Assembly (NCBI RefSeq): GCF_000732325.1
Contig: NZ_BBIW01000004.1
Span: 310,001-374,000 of the forward strand
Length of the DNA stretch: 64,000 bases
Direction: 5' to 3'
DNA from: Paenibacillus sp. TCA20
Lineage (GTDB): Bacteria > Bacillota > Bacilli > Paenibacillales > Paenibacillaceae
Of the stretch, positions 39,474-48,161 are shown one piece after another. The position numbers and the translations under genes are program-made. Every line of letters begins with the position of its first letter. Position 1 is the first letter of the stretch. The notes below the pieces were generated by a model. The model did not search any database, was not told where the DNA came from, and saw only the letters and a list, made by a program, of their open reading frames with translations.

Positions 39474-40223
39474 TTACAGCTCGCGAAGACGCATGTATGA
39501 AGTGAACCATTCACGATAAGTGAGCTGGCTGAGCAAGATGCTGGTGATTGCAGCTGAGCTTGTGAAGGCAAATACGATCAGGATCTGATACCGGACAGCC
39601 TCGATCGGATCTGCACCTGCGATAATCATTCCTGTCATCATTCCCGGGAGCTGGACGATCCCCACCGTCTTCATGCCATCAATGGTTGGAATCATGCTGG
39701 ATTTAACGGAACGCTTAAGTGCATCCTGAATCGCCCGTTTGGGCGCAGCGCCAAGCGCAAGCAGGGTTTCAATCTCGCCTTTGGAGGTCTCCATTTCACG
39801 TTTCATATGATTAAGGAACAGGCCGGAAACGACCATGGCATTGCCAATCGTCATTCCGCTGATGGGAATAATGTATCTTGGCGTCGGCTCAATGATGTTC
39901 AGTCCGAGCAGCAGTCCCATCATGAGCAGCTCTGTTGTTAGAATGGACAGGGCGATCTTCCAGCGGACGCCCCTAATGCCTTGTCCCCGCTTGCCTGCAT
40001 TCAACGAAGCGACCGTGATCATAAAAGTAACGATGAGCACAATCAGCGCGGGATGCTCGGTATGGAAAATAAACTGCAGGATGTAGCCGACAGCAAGCAG
40101 CTGTATGGCTGATCGTATGGTTCCGATGGCTATATCCTTCTCCAAATCGAGCTTTTGCCAGACGGAGATCAGCATCGTCACCATGACAAATACAATCGTG
40201 AAGCTTAGAGCAAGGAAGGACAT
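39474..40223 (-). CDS. fetB: FetB-like ABC permease (UPF0014)
   Basis: A 249-residue permease with seven hydrophobic segments. The signature region PISGMTIGNAMVVSGLFLNHMKREM, then ETLLALGAAPKRAIQDALKRSVKSSMIPTIDGMKTVGIVQLPGMMTG, is diagnostic of the UPF0014/FetB family. In Escherichia coli FetAB exports iron and improves oxidative-stress tolerance. The gene overlaps the 3' end of the ATPase gene by 19 nt, so the two should form one exporter. Confidence 0.85.
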   Translation of the reverse strand: MSFLALSFTIVFVMVTMLISVWQKLDLEKDIAIGTIRSAIQLLAVGYILQFIFHTEHPALIVLIVTFMITVASLNAGKRGQGIRGVRWKIALSILTTELLMMGLLLGLNIIEPTPRYIIPISGMTIGNAMVVSGLFLNHMKREMETSKGEIETLLALGAAPKRAIQDALKRSVKSSMIPTIDGMKTVGIVQLPGMMTGMIIAGADPIEAVRYQILIVFAFTSSAAITSILLSQLTYREWFTSYMRLREL

Positions 40224-40969
40224 GGCTCCTCCTTATCTGAATCCACAGATTTGGTGATGAAACGGCGGGCGGCTTCTGTGTCTGGCCGAGAGAAGAACAG
40301 TTCTGTCGGCTGACGTTCAAGCAGGGTATGACTGCCCATATACCAGGTTGTCGTGCTGAATGAGCGGGCCTGCTCCAAATCATGTGTCACCCAGATCAAA
40401 GTCGTTCCTTCTTGATCACTCCATTCCGTCAGCAGTTGTTCCACAAGAGCTGCATTTGAAGGGTCCAGGGATGCCGTGACTTCATCCAGCAGCAACGCCT
40501 CCGGACGCAGCATCATCGAGCGGATGAGTGCGATCCGCTGCTTCTCGCCGCCAGACAGATCAGATGCCCGCTTTTGTACATCCAGTGCAGACAGGCCGCT
40601 TCGCTCCAGTAAGCGCTGTGCAAGAGCTTGGTCGTAGGGGACTTTATGAAGGGAATGAACCATCCTCAGGTTATCCTCAACACTGCCGGGCAGCATCACG
40701 GGATGCTGTGCGACATAAGTGATCTTCATTCTCCACCATCGTGGATCGCAGCTTCGATAAGAAACACCCTTCCATTCCATTTCCCCTTCGTCTGGACGAT
40801 CCAGTAAAGACAGTATTCGGAGCAGCGTGCTCTTCCCTTGTCCTGAAGCGCCGATGACCGCGATGCGTTCGCCTTGATCCACCTGGGCTTCGACGCCCGA
40901 GAACAGCATCGTTCTGGTTGTTGTGCCCATATATTTGGTTAACCGCTGTAAATTTAATAAATGAGACAT
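40205..40969 (-). CDS. fetA: FetA-like ABC ATPase
   Basis: A 254-residue ATPase that pairs with the FetB-like permease. Walker A is GASGQGKST, the signature LSGGEKQR, the Walker B ALLLDEVTASLDP and the H-loop VTHDLEQ. ATG 40969 (MSHLLNLQRL) is preceded by GAGAGGAG about 10 nt upstream; the reading frame is open for 18 more codons but without a good site. The C-terminal about 45 residues are not part of the core. The transported ion is inferred to be iron by family. Confidence 0.85.
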   Translation of the reverse strand: MSHLLNLQRLTKYMGTTTRTMLFSGVEAQVDQGERIAVIGASGQGKSTLLRILSLLDRPDEGEMEWKGVSYRSCDPRWWRMKITYVAQHPVMLPGSVEDNLRMVHSLHKVPYDQALAQRLLERSGLSALDVQKRASDLSGGEKQRIALIRSMMLRPEALLLDEVTASLDPSNAALVEQLLTEWSDQEGTTLIWVTHDLEQARSFSTTTWYMGSHTLLERQPTELFFSRPDTEAARRFITKSVDSDKEEPCPSLL

Positions 40970-41155
40970 GTCCCATAGACTCCTCTCCGATGTTCGTTGA
41001 CCTATTAATTTTAGCAGATACATTAAGACGATAGGATGCTTTTTCCGATATATATAGCACTTGAATCAATATCATAGAAATGGCTTTAGAAATGGATTCG
41101 CTTGGTTTCATATAGATTAAACCATGTTTATTATCATAAATAGGAGAGAAGAAGG

Positions 41156-41623
41156 ATGATTACTTTCGAGAAGGGCGAGCTCCTTGAGGCGGCAGAGGAC
41201 ATTATTGGTCACCAGGTGAATTGTATGGGGGTCATGCGCAGCGGGATATCCAAACAGATCAGAGATGAATACCCTGAAGTTTACGCCGCCTATATTTCGC
41301 TGACGAACAGTGAAATTTCTCCCCTTGGGCAGATGCAGATGGTGAAGACGAAGGATAAGTACATCGCGAACCTGTTTGGACAGAAGCATTACAAGAAGAG
41401 CTTCTTTCGTAAACACCTGACAAGCATCAAGGCTCTGGAGCGAGCATTAATTGAGCTTCGTACCTATGCAGAAGCCAGGAATCTCTCTATTGCACTGCCT
41501 TACAGAATAGGGGCGGACCGTAATGGGACGGATTGGAATGAGGTATACCGAATGCTTGAGAGGGTATTTACGAGCTATCCCGTAACCTTGTACTCGATCG
41601 TGGATATGGAGGAGAAGAGCTAA
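41156..41623 (+). CDS. Macro-domain protein (ADP-ribose related)
   Basis: A 155-residue single-domain protein with a macro fold. The loop HQVNCMGVMRSGISKQIRDEYPEVYAAY is the nucleotide-binding segment (VNCxGVMxxGxAxxxxxxYP form), and IALPYRIGADRNGTDWNEVYRMLE closes the pocket, as in Poa1p/OARD1-like ADP-ribose phosphatases and glycohydrolases. It may hydrolyse ADP-ribose adducts or O-acetyl-ADP-ribose. The ATG lies directly after GAGAGAAGAAGG. It stands alone between the FetAB genes and a DUF456 gene. Confidence 0.85.
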   Translation: MITFEKGELLEAAEDIIGHQVNCMGVMRSGISKQIRDEYPEVYAAYISLTNSEISPLGQMQMVKTKDKYIANLFGQKHYKKSFFRKHLTSIKALERALIELRTYAEARNLSIALPYRIGADRNGTDWNEVYRMLERVFTSYPVTLYSIVDMEEKS

Positions 41624-41745
41624 CGTGAGAACTCGGTCTTCATCCTGGACGGAGGTCTAGCCCAGAAACCGTCTTTAGACTATTTTTAAAATAGACTTAA
41701 ATGGCATAAACTAAGATGAACGTAGGTTCTAAGGGAGGTACATAG

Positions 41746-42228
41746 ATGGATTTTTTGTGGTGGACGTTAATTATTGTGTTATTCTTACTCAGCTTCGTTG
41801 GCATTGTGTATCCCATCATTCCGTCTGTTCTCGCCATTTGGGGTGGCTTCGCCATCTATCAATTCCTCATCAATTCAGAGGAGCTGTCCTGGTGGTTCTG
41901 GGTCAGCATGGCGATACTAACAGTCGTTATTATTGCCGCGGATATCATAGCGAACAGCTATTTTGTTAAGAAGTACGGAGGGTCGAAGACCTCAGAGACG
42001 ATCGCAGCCATTGCGACCATTGTAGGCTCGTTCATCCTTCCGCCATTCGGAATCCTGCTCGTGCCGTTCCTAGCCGTGCTGGTAACCGAATTTATCATTC
42101 ACAAGGATGCCTCGAAATCGGTCAAAGTCGGCTTTGCAACCATCATTGGATTCCTCGGAGGAAGCATTGCCAAAATCCTTATTCAGCTGCTCATGATCGT
42201 ATGGTTCATTCTCGATGCGATCATTTAG
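41746..42228 (+). CDS. DUF456 membrane protein
   Basis: A 160-residue protein with four to five membrane helices (near 3-25, 30-50, 55-75, 88-110 and 128-158). The pattern GIVYPIIPSVLAIWGGFAIYQF, ADIIANSYFVKKYGGSK and GSFILPPFGILLVPFLAVLVTEF is the DUF456 signature. These small Gly-rich membrane proteins have no assigned function, although a transport or stress role is often suggested. A clean terminator follows. Confidence 0.85.
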   Translation: MDFLWWTLIIVLFLLSFVGIVYPIIPSVLAIWGGFAIYQFLINSEELSWWFWVSMAILTVVIIAADIIANSYFVKKYGGSKTSETIAAIATIVGSFILPPFGILLVPFLAVLVTEFIIHKDASKSVKVGFATIIGFLGGSIAKILIQLLMIVWFILDAII

Positions 42229-42260
42229 GGTGGATATCAGCATGATATAGGGACTTCAAG

Positions 42261-42291
42261 CAAGGGACGCTCAAGGCGTCCCTTGTTTTTT
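42261..42291 (+). terminator. Terminator after DUF456 gene
   Basis: CAAGGGACGC (42261-42270) and GCGTCCCTTG (42276-42285) pair perfectly around TCAAG, followed by six T residues. Confidence 0.95.
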
Positions 42292-42468
42292 GTGGCTGGC
42301 TACAAACGGACAGACACGAGGAGTGTAGATTATGGTAAGCAGCGGATTTTTGAGTGCTTCCGGCTGAAGAATAGGATATACTGAGAAATACATTTGTCAG
42401 AATACATATGTGTACGTGTGTGTAACGTAAATAAAAGACTAGCATGAAATGCATCAGGGAGGATACGA

Positions 42469-43815
42469 ATGGGAAACACAGAAGGATCATTACAGAAGAA
42501 GCTGAAGCCTAGACATATCAGCCTGATGGCGATGGGCGGTGTCATTGGAACCGGCATCTTCAAGGGAAGCTCGGAAACGATTGGTCTAGCAGGACCGGGT
42601 GTTATCTTCACATACATCATTGCGGGCTTGCTGCTTCTCGTCGTGATGACGGCCATGGCTGAAATGGCTACGGTATATCCGAATCGCAACATGAGGGATT
42701 TTGTAAGAGAAGCTTTTGGCGAGAGAGTCTCGTTTATTATGGGCTGGATGTATTGCTTCATGTGGCTGGCTGTATGTGTAATCGAGATTATCGCGGCAGG
42801 AAGCTTCCTGCAATATTGGTTTACAGATGTGCCGCTATGGATGCTCAGCTTGGGATGCGCTGCGATCGTGATCTTTATCAATTTACTTAGTGTCGGCACC
42901 TTTGGTGAGTTTGAATTTTGGTTTGCTGGCATTAAGGTCACGATGATCATTATCTTTATCGTCCTGGGTGTGGCCCTGATCTTTGGCATCATTCCTAGCG
43001 GCGAAGCACCCTTACTCAGCAATTACACGGACCATGGCGGATTTCTGCCGAACGGCTGGACCGCAATATTCTCAGCACTATTAGTTGTCATGTTCTCCTA
43101 TGGCGGATCGGAAATGATCGGTCTGACGCTCACGGAGACAGAGAATGCAGAACGGGTGCTGCCGAAGGTGGTCCGCAACTTTATTTTACGGATCATCCTG
43201 TTCTTTACACTGCCAATTCTTATTATCTGCGGTCTCATTCCCTGGAATGAGCTTGGTCCGGAGAGCAGTCCCTTCGTACAGGTGCTTAGCTCGACAGGAC
43301 TGACGGGTGCGGCTCACATTATGAACTTTGTGCTGATCACAGCAGTGCTCTCGGCAGCGAATTCAGGAATATACGGAGCATCCCGGATGCTCTACTCCAT
43401 GGCAGCCGCAGGAGAAGCGCCCAGAGCATTGACCAAAACAAGCCGCAAGGGCAGCCCGTATAATACGCTGCTGTTGTGTGCCGTTATTTTGATCGGGGGC
43501 TCGATGCTGGGGCTGATTGCACAGGATCAGCTGTTCCGGATCCTCATGGCTGTGCCAGGCTTCACTGTGCTGCTCGTGTGGATCTGCATTGTTTCATCCC
43601 AGCTTAAGCTGCGGAAGCAATATCCTATACAGCCGTCCTTTAAGGTATGGGGCTACCCGTACATTACGACCTTTACGATTATCTGTCTGTCGGTGATTGC
43701 GTGCGGCTTCCTGATTGATGATCAGAACCGGTTCAGCATCAGTATCTGTTTAGCTGTACTGGTGGTGCTGATCGTCACATCGATCGTGAAGTTCCGTAAA
43801 CCGGCTACGAAATAA
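42469..43815 (+). CDS. Amino-acid permease, APC superfamily
   Basis: A 448-residue transporter with about 12 helices. The first helix motif MAMGGVIGTGIFKGSSETIGLAGPG and the next part (AEMATVYPNRNMRDF, FGERVSFIMGWMYCFMWL) fit the amino acid-polyamine-cation superfamily, AAT subgroup. SANSGIYGASRMLYSMA in helix 8 is also characteristic. The likely substrates are neutral or cationic amino acids or gamma-aminobutyrate; sequence alone does not decide. The gene appears monocistronic. Confidence 0.88.
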   Translation: MGNTEGSLQKKLKPRHISLMAMGGVIGTGIFKGSSETIGLAGPGVIFTYIIAGLLLLVVMTAMAEMATVYPNRNMRDFVREAFGERVSFIMGWMYCFMWLAVCVIEIIAAGSFLQYWFTDVPLWMLSLGCAAIVIFINLLSVGTFGEFEFWFAGIKVTMIIIFIVLGVALIFGIIPSGEAPLLSNYTDHGGFLPNGWTAIFSALLVVMFSYGGSEMIGLTLTETENAERVLPKVVRNFILRIILFFTLPILIICGLIPWNELGPESSPFVQVLSSTGLTGAAHIMNFVLITAVLSAANSGIYGASRMLYSMAAAGEAPRALTKTSRKGSPYNTLLLCAVILIGGSMLGLIAQDQLFRILMAVPGFTVLLVWICIVSSQLKLRKQYPIQPSFKVWGYPYITTFTIICLSVIACGFLIDDQNRFSISICLAVLVVLIVTSIVKFRKPATK

Positions 43816-43818
43816 CAA

Positions 43819-43863
43819 CAAAGCCTGTCTAACAGCTGAAGAGCTGATGGACAGGCTTTTGTA
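43819..43863. terminator. Terminator between permease and YitT-family gene
   Basis: CAAAGCCTGTC (43819-43829) pairs with GACAGGCTTTTG (43850-43861), and an inner CAGCT/AGCTG helix extends the structure. It lies between convergent genes and could serve both. Confidence 0.75.
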
Positions 43864-43872
43864 TTTTGCATA

Positions 43873-44733
43873 CTAGTGAATATCTCGTTTCTTGAAGTTG
43901 CCGCCGCGAACCTCGGATACATCCGAGATGACAACAAAGGCACTTTCGTCAATGTCTTTGACGATGGTCAGCAGCTTGTTCTCTTCCATACGGTTGATAA
44001 CACAGTTAAGGATTTCTGATTGTTCATTAGAGAAGCCGCCCCGGCCAGGGGTATAGGTTACGTTCCGCCCCAGGCGGGATTGAATCGTATCCCCGATCTC
44101 CACCGATTTTTGACTGACAATACGTACCGATTTGGATTTTTCCAGACCGACCTGGATGATATCGATCACATTCTTCGCAATGTAGTAGGTCAGAGCAGAG
44201 TACAATGCACTTTCCAGACTGTACACGAAGCTTGCCGCAATGAAGACGAAGGCATTAAGGAATAGAATAATATCTCCGACAGAGAAAGGGATCTTGCGTG
44301 AGACGAGAACAGCCAGTACCTCAGAGCCATCCAGCGCACCCCCGTTACGCAGTACAATCCCGATCCCGATCCCGAGCAGCATTCCGCCAGACAGGACAAC
44401 GAGGAGCGGGTCCTCCGGTCCCAGAATCGTATCCACATGATGCAGAACCACCGTAGATATAGACAGAGCGACAATCCCGACAACACTCATTAAGGCAAAG
44501 GTCTTGCCGACCTGCTTATAACCGAGATAGACAAAAGGAATATTCAAGACGAAGAGGAATACGCCAAGCGGAAGTCCAAACAGAGAGGATCCCATGATAC
44601 TGAGACCTGTCACACCACCGTCGATAACATCGTTAGGAATGAGTACGGCTTCCAGCCCGTAAGCAGTGATGACCGCACCGATAATAATCATAATGATCTT
44701 GCGAATGTGTTCCAGCAATCCGTGTTTCTTCAT
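43873..44733 (-). CDS. YitT family membrane protein with DUF2179 domain
   Basis: A 286-residue protein with five to six N-terminal helices (up to about residue 185) followed by a cytoplasmic DUF2179 domain. The hallmark segments are LIPNDVIDGGVTGLSIMGSSL, GMLLGIGIGIVLRNGGALDGSEVLAVLVSRK and, near the C terminus, FSNEQSEILNCVINRMEENKLLTIVKDID. The transported molecule is unknown, and members are common in several copies in Bacillales. It is transcribed alone. Confidence 0.88.
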   Translation of the reverse strand: MKKHGLLEHIRKIIMIIIGAVITAYGLEAVLIPNDVIDGGVTGLSIMGSSLFGLPLGVFLFVLNIPFVYLGYKQVGKTFALMSVVGIVALSISTVVLHHVDTILGPEDPLLVVLSGGMLLGIGIGIVLRNGGALDGSEVLAVLVSRKIPFSVGDIILFLNAFVFIAASFVYSLESALYSALTYYIAKNVIDIIQVGLEKSKSVRIVSQKSVEIGDTIQSRLGRNVTYTPGRGGFSNEQSEILNCVINRMEENKLLTIVKDIDESAFVVISDVSEVRGGNFKKRDIH

Positions 44734-45039
44734 TTAACTCTCCTTTTTTTGTTTTTAATATATTTAAGGATTTTGCATCCTGCCATTTCATCTGTAGAAG
44801 ATCTAAGCTGCTCGGTAGATTGACGCAAAATCTTTATTTACAGGAGATGATGGATTAAAATAGGAGCATCCTGTATCATTCTCAATTGTATATGTATCAA
44901 ATGGCACATCATTTAATATTATCACGAATGTGTAAGCAAAGGAAAGTTCATCATAAGAAATGTACATGATATGTAGGATTAATGTCGTGAAGTAGTATGG
45001 GATAAAATAAGCGATAGCTCAAGGAGAAAAACAAATTAT
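44734..45039. other. Gene-free gap before the 78-residue protein
   Basis: This 306-nt stretch is AT-rich and I saw no ORF with a ribosome site, no terminator and no convincing operator. It should hold the promoters of the YitT gene (leftward) and of the gene at 45040 (rightward, with AGGAGAAAAAC upstream), but I could not place them with confidence. Confidence 0.4.
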
Positions 45040-45276
45040 ATGGAGTATACACCACAGCAGGTTGCCGAATGGATGGTAGAGACGATCCGGTTCAAAGGGA
45101 ATCTCTATCAGACAGAGGCGATTGAATATGTACGTGAGCATTTTGGAGAAGAGTTTGTATTTGTGAATGAGAATGGGAATGCGTCCTTGGAAAAGGAAGT
45201 GAAGAAGGCGTTCCGTAAGCTGCATAAAGGAAGAATTGCTTGGGATCGCGATGGATTTCTATGGGCCTGGACTTAA
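45040..45276 (+). CDS. Small conserved protein, DUF6953-like
   Basis: A 78-residue soluble protein. YTPQQVAEWMVETIRFKGNLYQTEAIEYVREHFGEEFVF is followed by a basic middle and a characteristic end WDRDGFLWAWT. I recall this form from a family of small hypothetical proteins (DUF6953) in Bacillales, but the number is from memory and should be treated with care. It looks like a small winged-helix-like fold and has no known function. The stop is followed by the 7-bp tandem repeat. Confidence 0.6.
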   Translation: MEYTPQQVAEWMVETIRFKGNLYQTEAIEYVREHFGEEFVFVNENGNASLEKEVKKAFRKLHKGRIAWDRDGFLWAWT

Positions 45277-45284
45277 GAATTCAG

Positions 45285-45347
45285 AACACAAAACACAAAA
45301 CACAAAACACAAAACACAAAACACAAAACACAAAACACAAAACACAA
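45285..45347. repeat. Tandem repeat, 9 perfect copies of AACACAA
   Basis: Nine consecutive identical 7-bp units fill 63 bp exactly, just after the stop of the 45040 gene and before the terminator at 45351. It is a microsatellite that could change copy number by slippage. It lies in noncoding sequence between convergent genes, so a coding effect is not evident. Confidence 0.95.
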
Positions 45348-45350
45348 GAA

Positions 45351-45375
45351 AACAGACTGCATATCGCAGTCTGTT
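45351..45375. terminator. Terminator between 45040 gene and anti-sigma gene
   Basis: AACAGACTGC (45351-45360) pairs perfectly with GCAGTCTGTT (45366-45375) around a 5-nt loop. Confidence 0.7.
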
Positions 45376-45425
45376 TGGCTATATCCTCTGCTGTGAAGAA
45401 ATCCGTCACATTATGAGCCGTGTCA

Positions 45426-46550
45426 TCAGTTCCCCGACAGGTCAATCTTGGTTTCCAGTCCTGCAATGAACTGATCTTCCTGCACATCCTCTGCAAAGTC
45501 ATCCTTAATCATAAAAGGTTTAATGATGAGGTACTTGCTCTCACCTGTGGTAGTTGCATATCGCCGGTCATAAATAAGACGGTTACCCTCATATACTCCA
45601 TCCCCGGACAATGCGGTCAGCTGTCTGCCTTGATCATCATAGACCACAATTCCAATCTTACGTAACCGCTCTTCATCCTTCTGTGTCAGTGAGCTGGCAC
45701 TATTAAGTGCTATGGAAGTGGTCACCCTTGTGGTAATAGGGGATACGGAAACACTTGCAACGCCAAAGGTAAGATCCTCTTTCGTCACGGCAGTATTCGG
45801 GTTTAGCGAGATGGTTTGGGTATGGTTCTTCTCAAAAGGGACATCGATCCTAAACTCATGATCTATTCCATCAAGTTTAATAATTACCTCTGAGGTAAAG
45901 CTGTCAGATAGGGTGTTTGATTCCGCCCCATTCAGCACTTGCTCGAACACCAGCGTGTTTGGATGAGCTTCACCAGCACCTCCGTAGAAGATGCCTCCTT
46001 GTAATACAGAATTGGCTTCATCCTCTGTCTTGCCTGTAATGGATAGAGCAACATTCTCGATAGCATTGCTGAGCTTCATAGTGTTATTGCCATTATCATA
46101 GGTTCCGTTATCCAAATTCGGTGCAGTCACATTCACAATAAAAGCCGCCCGTGTGCCGTCATACAGCGTCTCTGTGACTTCGAGCTTCACATCCTTATAA
46201 GACACGGCATTGTTAACGTTGGTTGCAAGTCCTAGATCACCGCCGGCACGAAGGCCGCTGTCTGTCTCAAGGATACTGAAGAGGCTCCCAATGATAGGAA
46301 TGCTCTTAATCGAAGCGGCCATGACCGGAGATACGAAGCCGGAAGCAAATACGCCGATTCCTAAAATGCCCGCTGCGGCTGCTGTTAAGCCTGCCTTGCG
46401 TAATCTGGAGGTTCTTCTCCGAACTGTATGCTGTTTCTGCCCGGAGAGGGAGGCATAGGTCTCATCCAATCTTGTTCGAACCAGAGGAGACACCTCAGTA
46501 CTGCTTATGTCAACCTTCTTTAATTCATTCTCCACCTTAAATGCTGCCAT
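45426..46550 (-). CDS. DUF4179 anti-sigma-like membrane protein
   Basis: A 374-residue protein with one membrane helix (about 53-75; GLTAAAAGILGIGVFASGFV) and a large outside region. The N-terminal cytoplasmic part (about 1-50) would bind the sigma factor; the segment IKSIPIIGSLFSILETDSGL after the helix is typical of DUF4179 proteins paired with ECF sigma factors. The C-terminal part (PFEKNHTQTISLNPNTAV, IGIVVYDDQGRQL) resembles DUF5643. It overlaps the sigma gene by 14 nt, so the two are translated together. It presumably holds the sigma factor at the membrane until a cell-envelope signal arrives. Confidence 0.85.
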   Translation of the reverse strand: MAAFKVENELKKVDISSTEVSPLVRTRLDETYASLSGQKQHTVRRRTSRLRKAGLTAAAAGILGIGVFASGFVSPVMAASIKSIPIIGSLFSILETDSGLRAGGDLGLATNVNNAVSYKDVKLEVTETLYDGTRAAFIVNVTAPNLDNGTYDNGNNTMKLSNAIENVALSITGKTEDEANSVLQGGIFYGGAGEAHPNTLVFEQVLNGAESNTLSDSFTSEVIIKLDGIDHEFRIDVPFEKNHTQTISLNPNTAVTKEDLTFGVASVSVSPITTRVTTSIALNSASSLTQKDEERLRKIGIVVYDDQGRQLTALSGDGVYEGNRLIYDRRYATTTGESKYLIIKPFMIKDDFAEDVQEDQFIAGLETKIDLSGN

Positions 46551-47070
46551 ATCTCATCTTCCCTTCGTGTATACTGGGTAAACTATGCTGCAGAGCGTCA
46601 CGTGCTCTGGACAACCGCATCTTTACGGCGCTTTCGGAAACATCGAGAACCTTAGCTACCTGACGAATTGGAAGATCTTCAAAATAATGAAGAATGATCA
46701 CCATACGCTGGGGCTCCTCAAGTCGCTCTACGGATTCTCTTAAATCTACCATTTCATAGCCTCCCATGGAGGCAGCTGTGGTGGGAATTTCGGCGTAGGC
46801 AATCGTACGGGAACGTTTGGATCCAATATTGTTACATTCATTAATCAGAATTCGAAAGATCCAAGTCTTGAAGAACTTCGGCTCCCGCAGCGTATGAATG
46901 GATTTAAAAGCTTTTAGTATCGTTTCCTGCATGGCATCCGCAATATCTTCTTCCTTGCCCAGCAGGGATCTCGCCATATAATAAAGTGAACCTTCCAGCT
47001 GCTTCACGAGCTTTACAAAAGCATCGGAATCTCCTTCTGCAGCCTTCCCGGCTAATGCTGCTATATCCAC
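46537..47070 (-). CDS. ECF sigma factor
   Basis: A 177-residue sigma factor. Region 2 is DAMQETILKAFKSIHTLREPKFFKTWIFRILINECNN and region 4 is LEEPQRMVIILHYFEDLPIRQVAKVLDVSESAVKMRLSRARDAL. I start it at GTG 47070 because AAAGGAG lies 8 nt upstream; the open frame extends to 47127 without a site. It overlaps the anti-sigma gene, and the pair resembles SigV/SigX-type envelope-stress systems. I did not find an obvious autoregulated ECF promoter upstream. Confidence 0.9.
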   Translation of the reverse strand: MDIAALAGKAAEGDSDAFVKLVKQLEGSLYYMARSLLGKEEDIADAMQETILKAFKSIHTLREPKFFKTWIFRILINECNNIGSKRSRTIAYAEIPTTAASMGGYEMVDLRESVERLEEPQRMVIILHYFEDLPIRQVAKVLDVSESAVKMRLSRARDALQHSLPSIHEGKMRYGSI

Positions 47071-47147
47071 TTTGTGTGCTCCTTTCCTTCTGTTTTCTGG
47101 AACCAGAAAAGACGTGCAGCACGGCACGCCTTATGTACTTTAATACT

Positions 47148-48017
47148 TCATATCGTATATTGCTTACGGAATCTCGTAGGGGACACACCGATATGCCGGC
47201 TGAAGCAGGCAGAGAAGTAGGGGATATTCTCGAATCCGACCTGAACCGCAATCTCTGCAACCGGCCATTCGGTTTGCAGTAGAAGCAGCTTCGCCTGCTC
47301 CAGGCGGTATTTCATCAAGTACTCTCCAGGGGTTACTCCATATACCTGCTTCATGCAGCGAGTGATGTAATTGTAGTGAAAATTGAAGGCGGCTGTCAGC
47401 GTAGTGCTCGTGATTTCGGAACGGTAATGGTTCTTGATATAGGACTCGACTTGCTCCGCAAGCGCGATCACCGGACCTGCAAAGGCGTCGTTCTGACGTA
47501 TATCCATCAATCGGAGAAGCTCCTCGAAGGTCTGCTGCTGAGTCCAAAATGCACGGGACTGGCGCTCTGTTGCTGCTGCATTCAGCTTGTTCATTAGTCG
47601 ATAGGCTTGTTCAGGGTAGGGCAGGGTCCAGGACTTGTGCAGATGAAGCATGTAGGGTGAGGTCAGGAAACGCTCATAATGTGCATTTTGATTCATATGG
47701 AACCCTTCCTGTTCCATCTGCATCCACTCTCCTACAGCTTGAAAGTGTACCCAGTAGAATCGGGTATGCCCGGTTGACTGCTGTACAGGATAATGATGCT
47801 TGTCCGGCAGCAGAAGCAGCGTTTGCCCTGATGTCAGTGCCCAGCTTGCTCCTTCTTCCCCGATGTAGAGACAGCCTGATTCTACAAGAATCAGATCAAA
47901 GATCCCGAGATTGTTACGGTTCGGATGCTGGTCGCCGGCTGCATATTCTGTCACACCACTTTCCAAATAGTAGGGCAGGGGAGGCGCGGCGAAATAGATA
48001 TGTCCATTCCCTTGCAT
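47148..48017 (-). CDS. AraC-family regulator with cupin-like sensor domain
   Basis: A 289-residue regulator. An N-terminal cupin-type sugar-binding domain (LGIFDLILVESGCLYIGEEG, TLLLLPDKHHYPVQ, FYWVHF) is joined to two AraC helix-turn-helix units (LTAAFNFHYNYITRCMKQVYG and WPVAEIAVQVGFENIPYFSACFSRH). ATG 48017 has AAGGAG 9 nt upstream; the frame opens at a TTG (48038). It is divergent from the GH127 gene 145 nt away, so it probably activates that gene in response to an arabinoside. Confidence 0.87.
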   Translation of the reverse strand: MQGNGHIYFAAPPLPYYLESGVTEYAAGDQHPNRNNLGIFDLILVESGCLYIGEEGASWALTSGQTLLLLPDKHHYPVQQSTGHTRFYWVHFQAVGEWMQMEQEGFHMNQNAHYERFLTSPYMLHLHKSWTLPYPEQAYRLMNKLNAAATERQSRAFWTQQQTFEELLRLMDIRQNDAFAGPVIALAEQVESYIKNHYRSEITSTTLTAAFNFHYNYITRCMKQVYGVTPGEYLMKYRLEQAKLLLLQTEWPVAEIAVQVGFENIPYFSACFSRHIGVSPTRFRKQYTI

Positions 48018-48161
48018 ATACATAAGCTCCTTATCCAATGCTTGTGTGATATTTTATAAAAATCAGGTTGGTATCAGCTATATTCCTGTTCTATTGTAAC
48101 GCATAAAATGAAGTCGAACAGTAAATGAAATCAACTTCTGATGAAAAGGAGCAACTACGTT

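Noticed and set aside
45285..45347. CRISPR-like or direct-repeat element
   Set aside because: The units are 7 bp without spacers, so this is a simple microsatellite.
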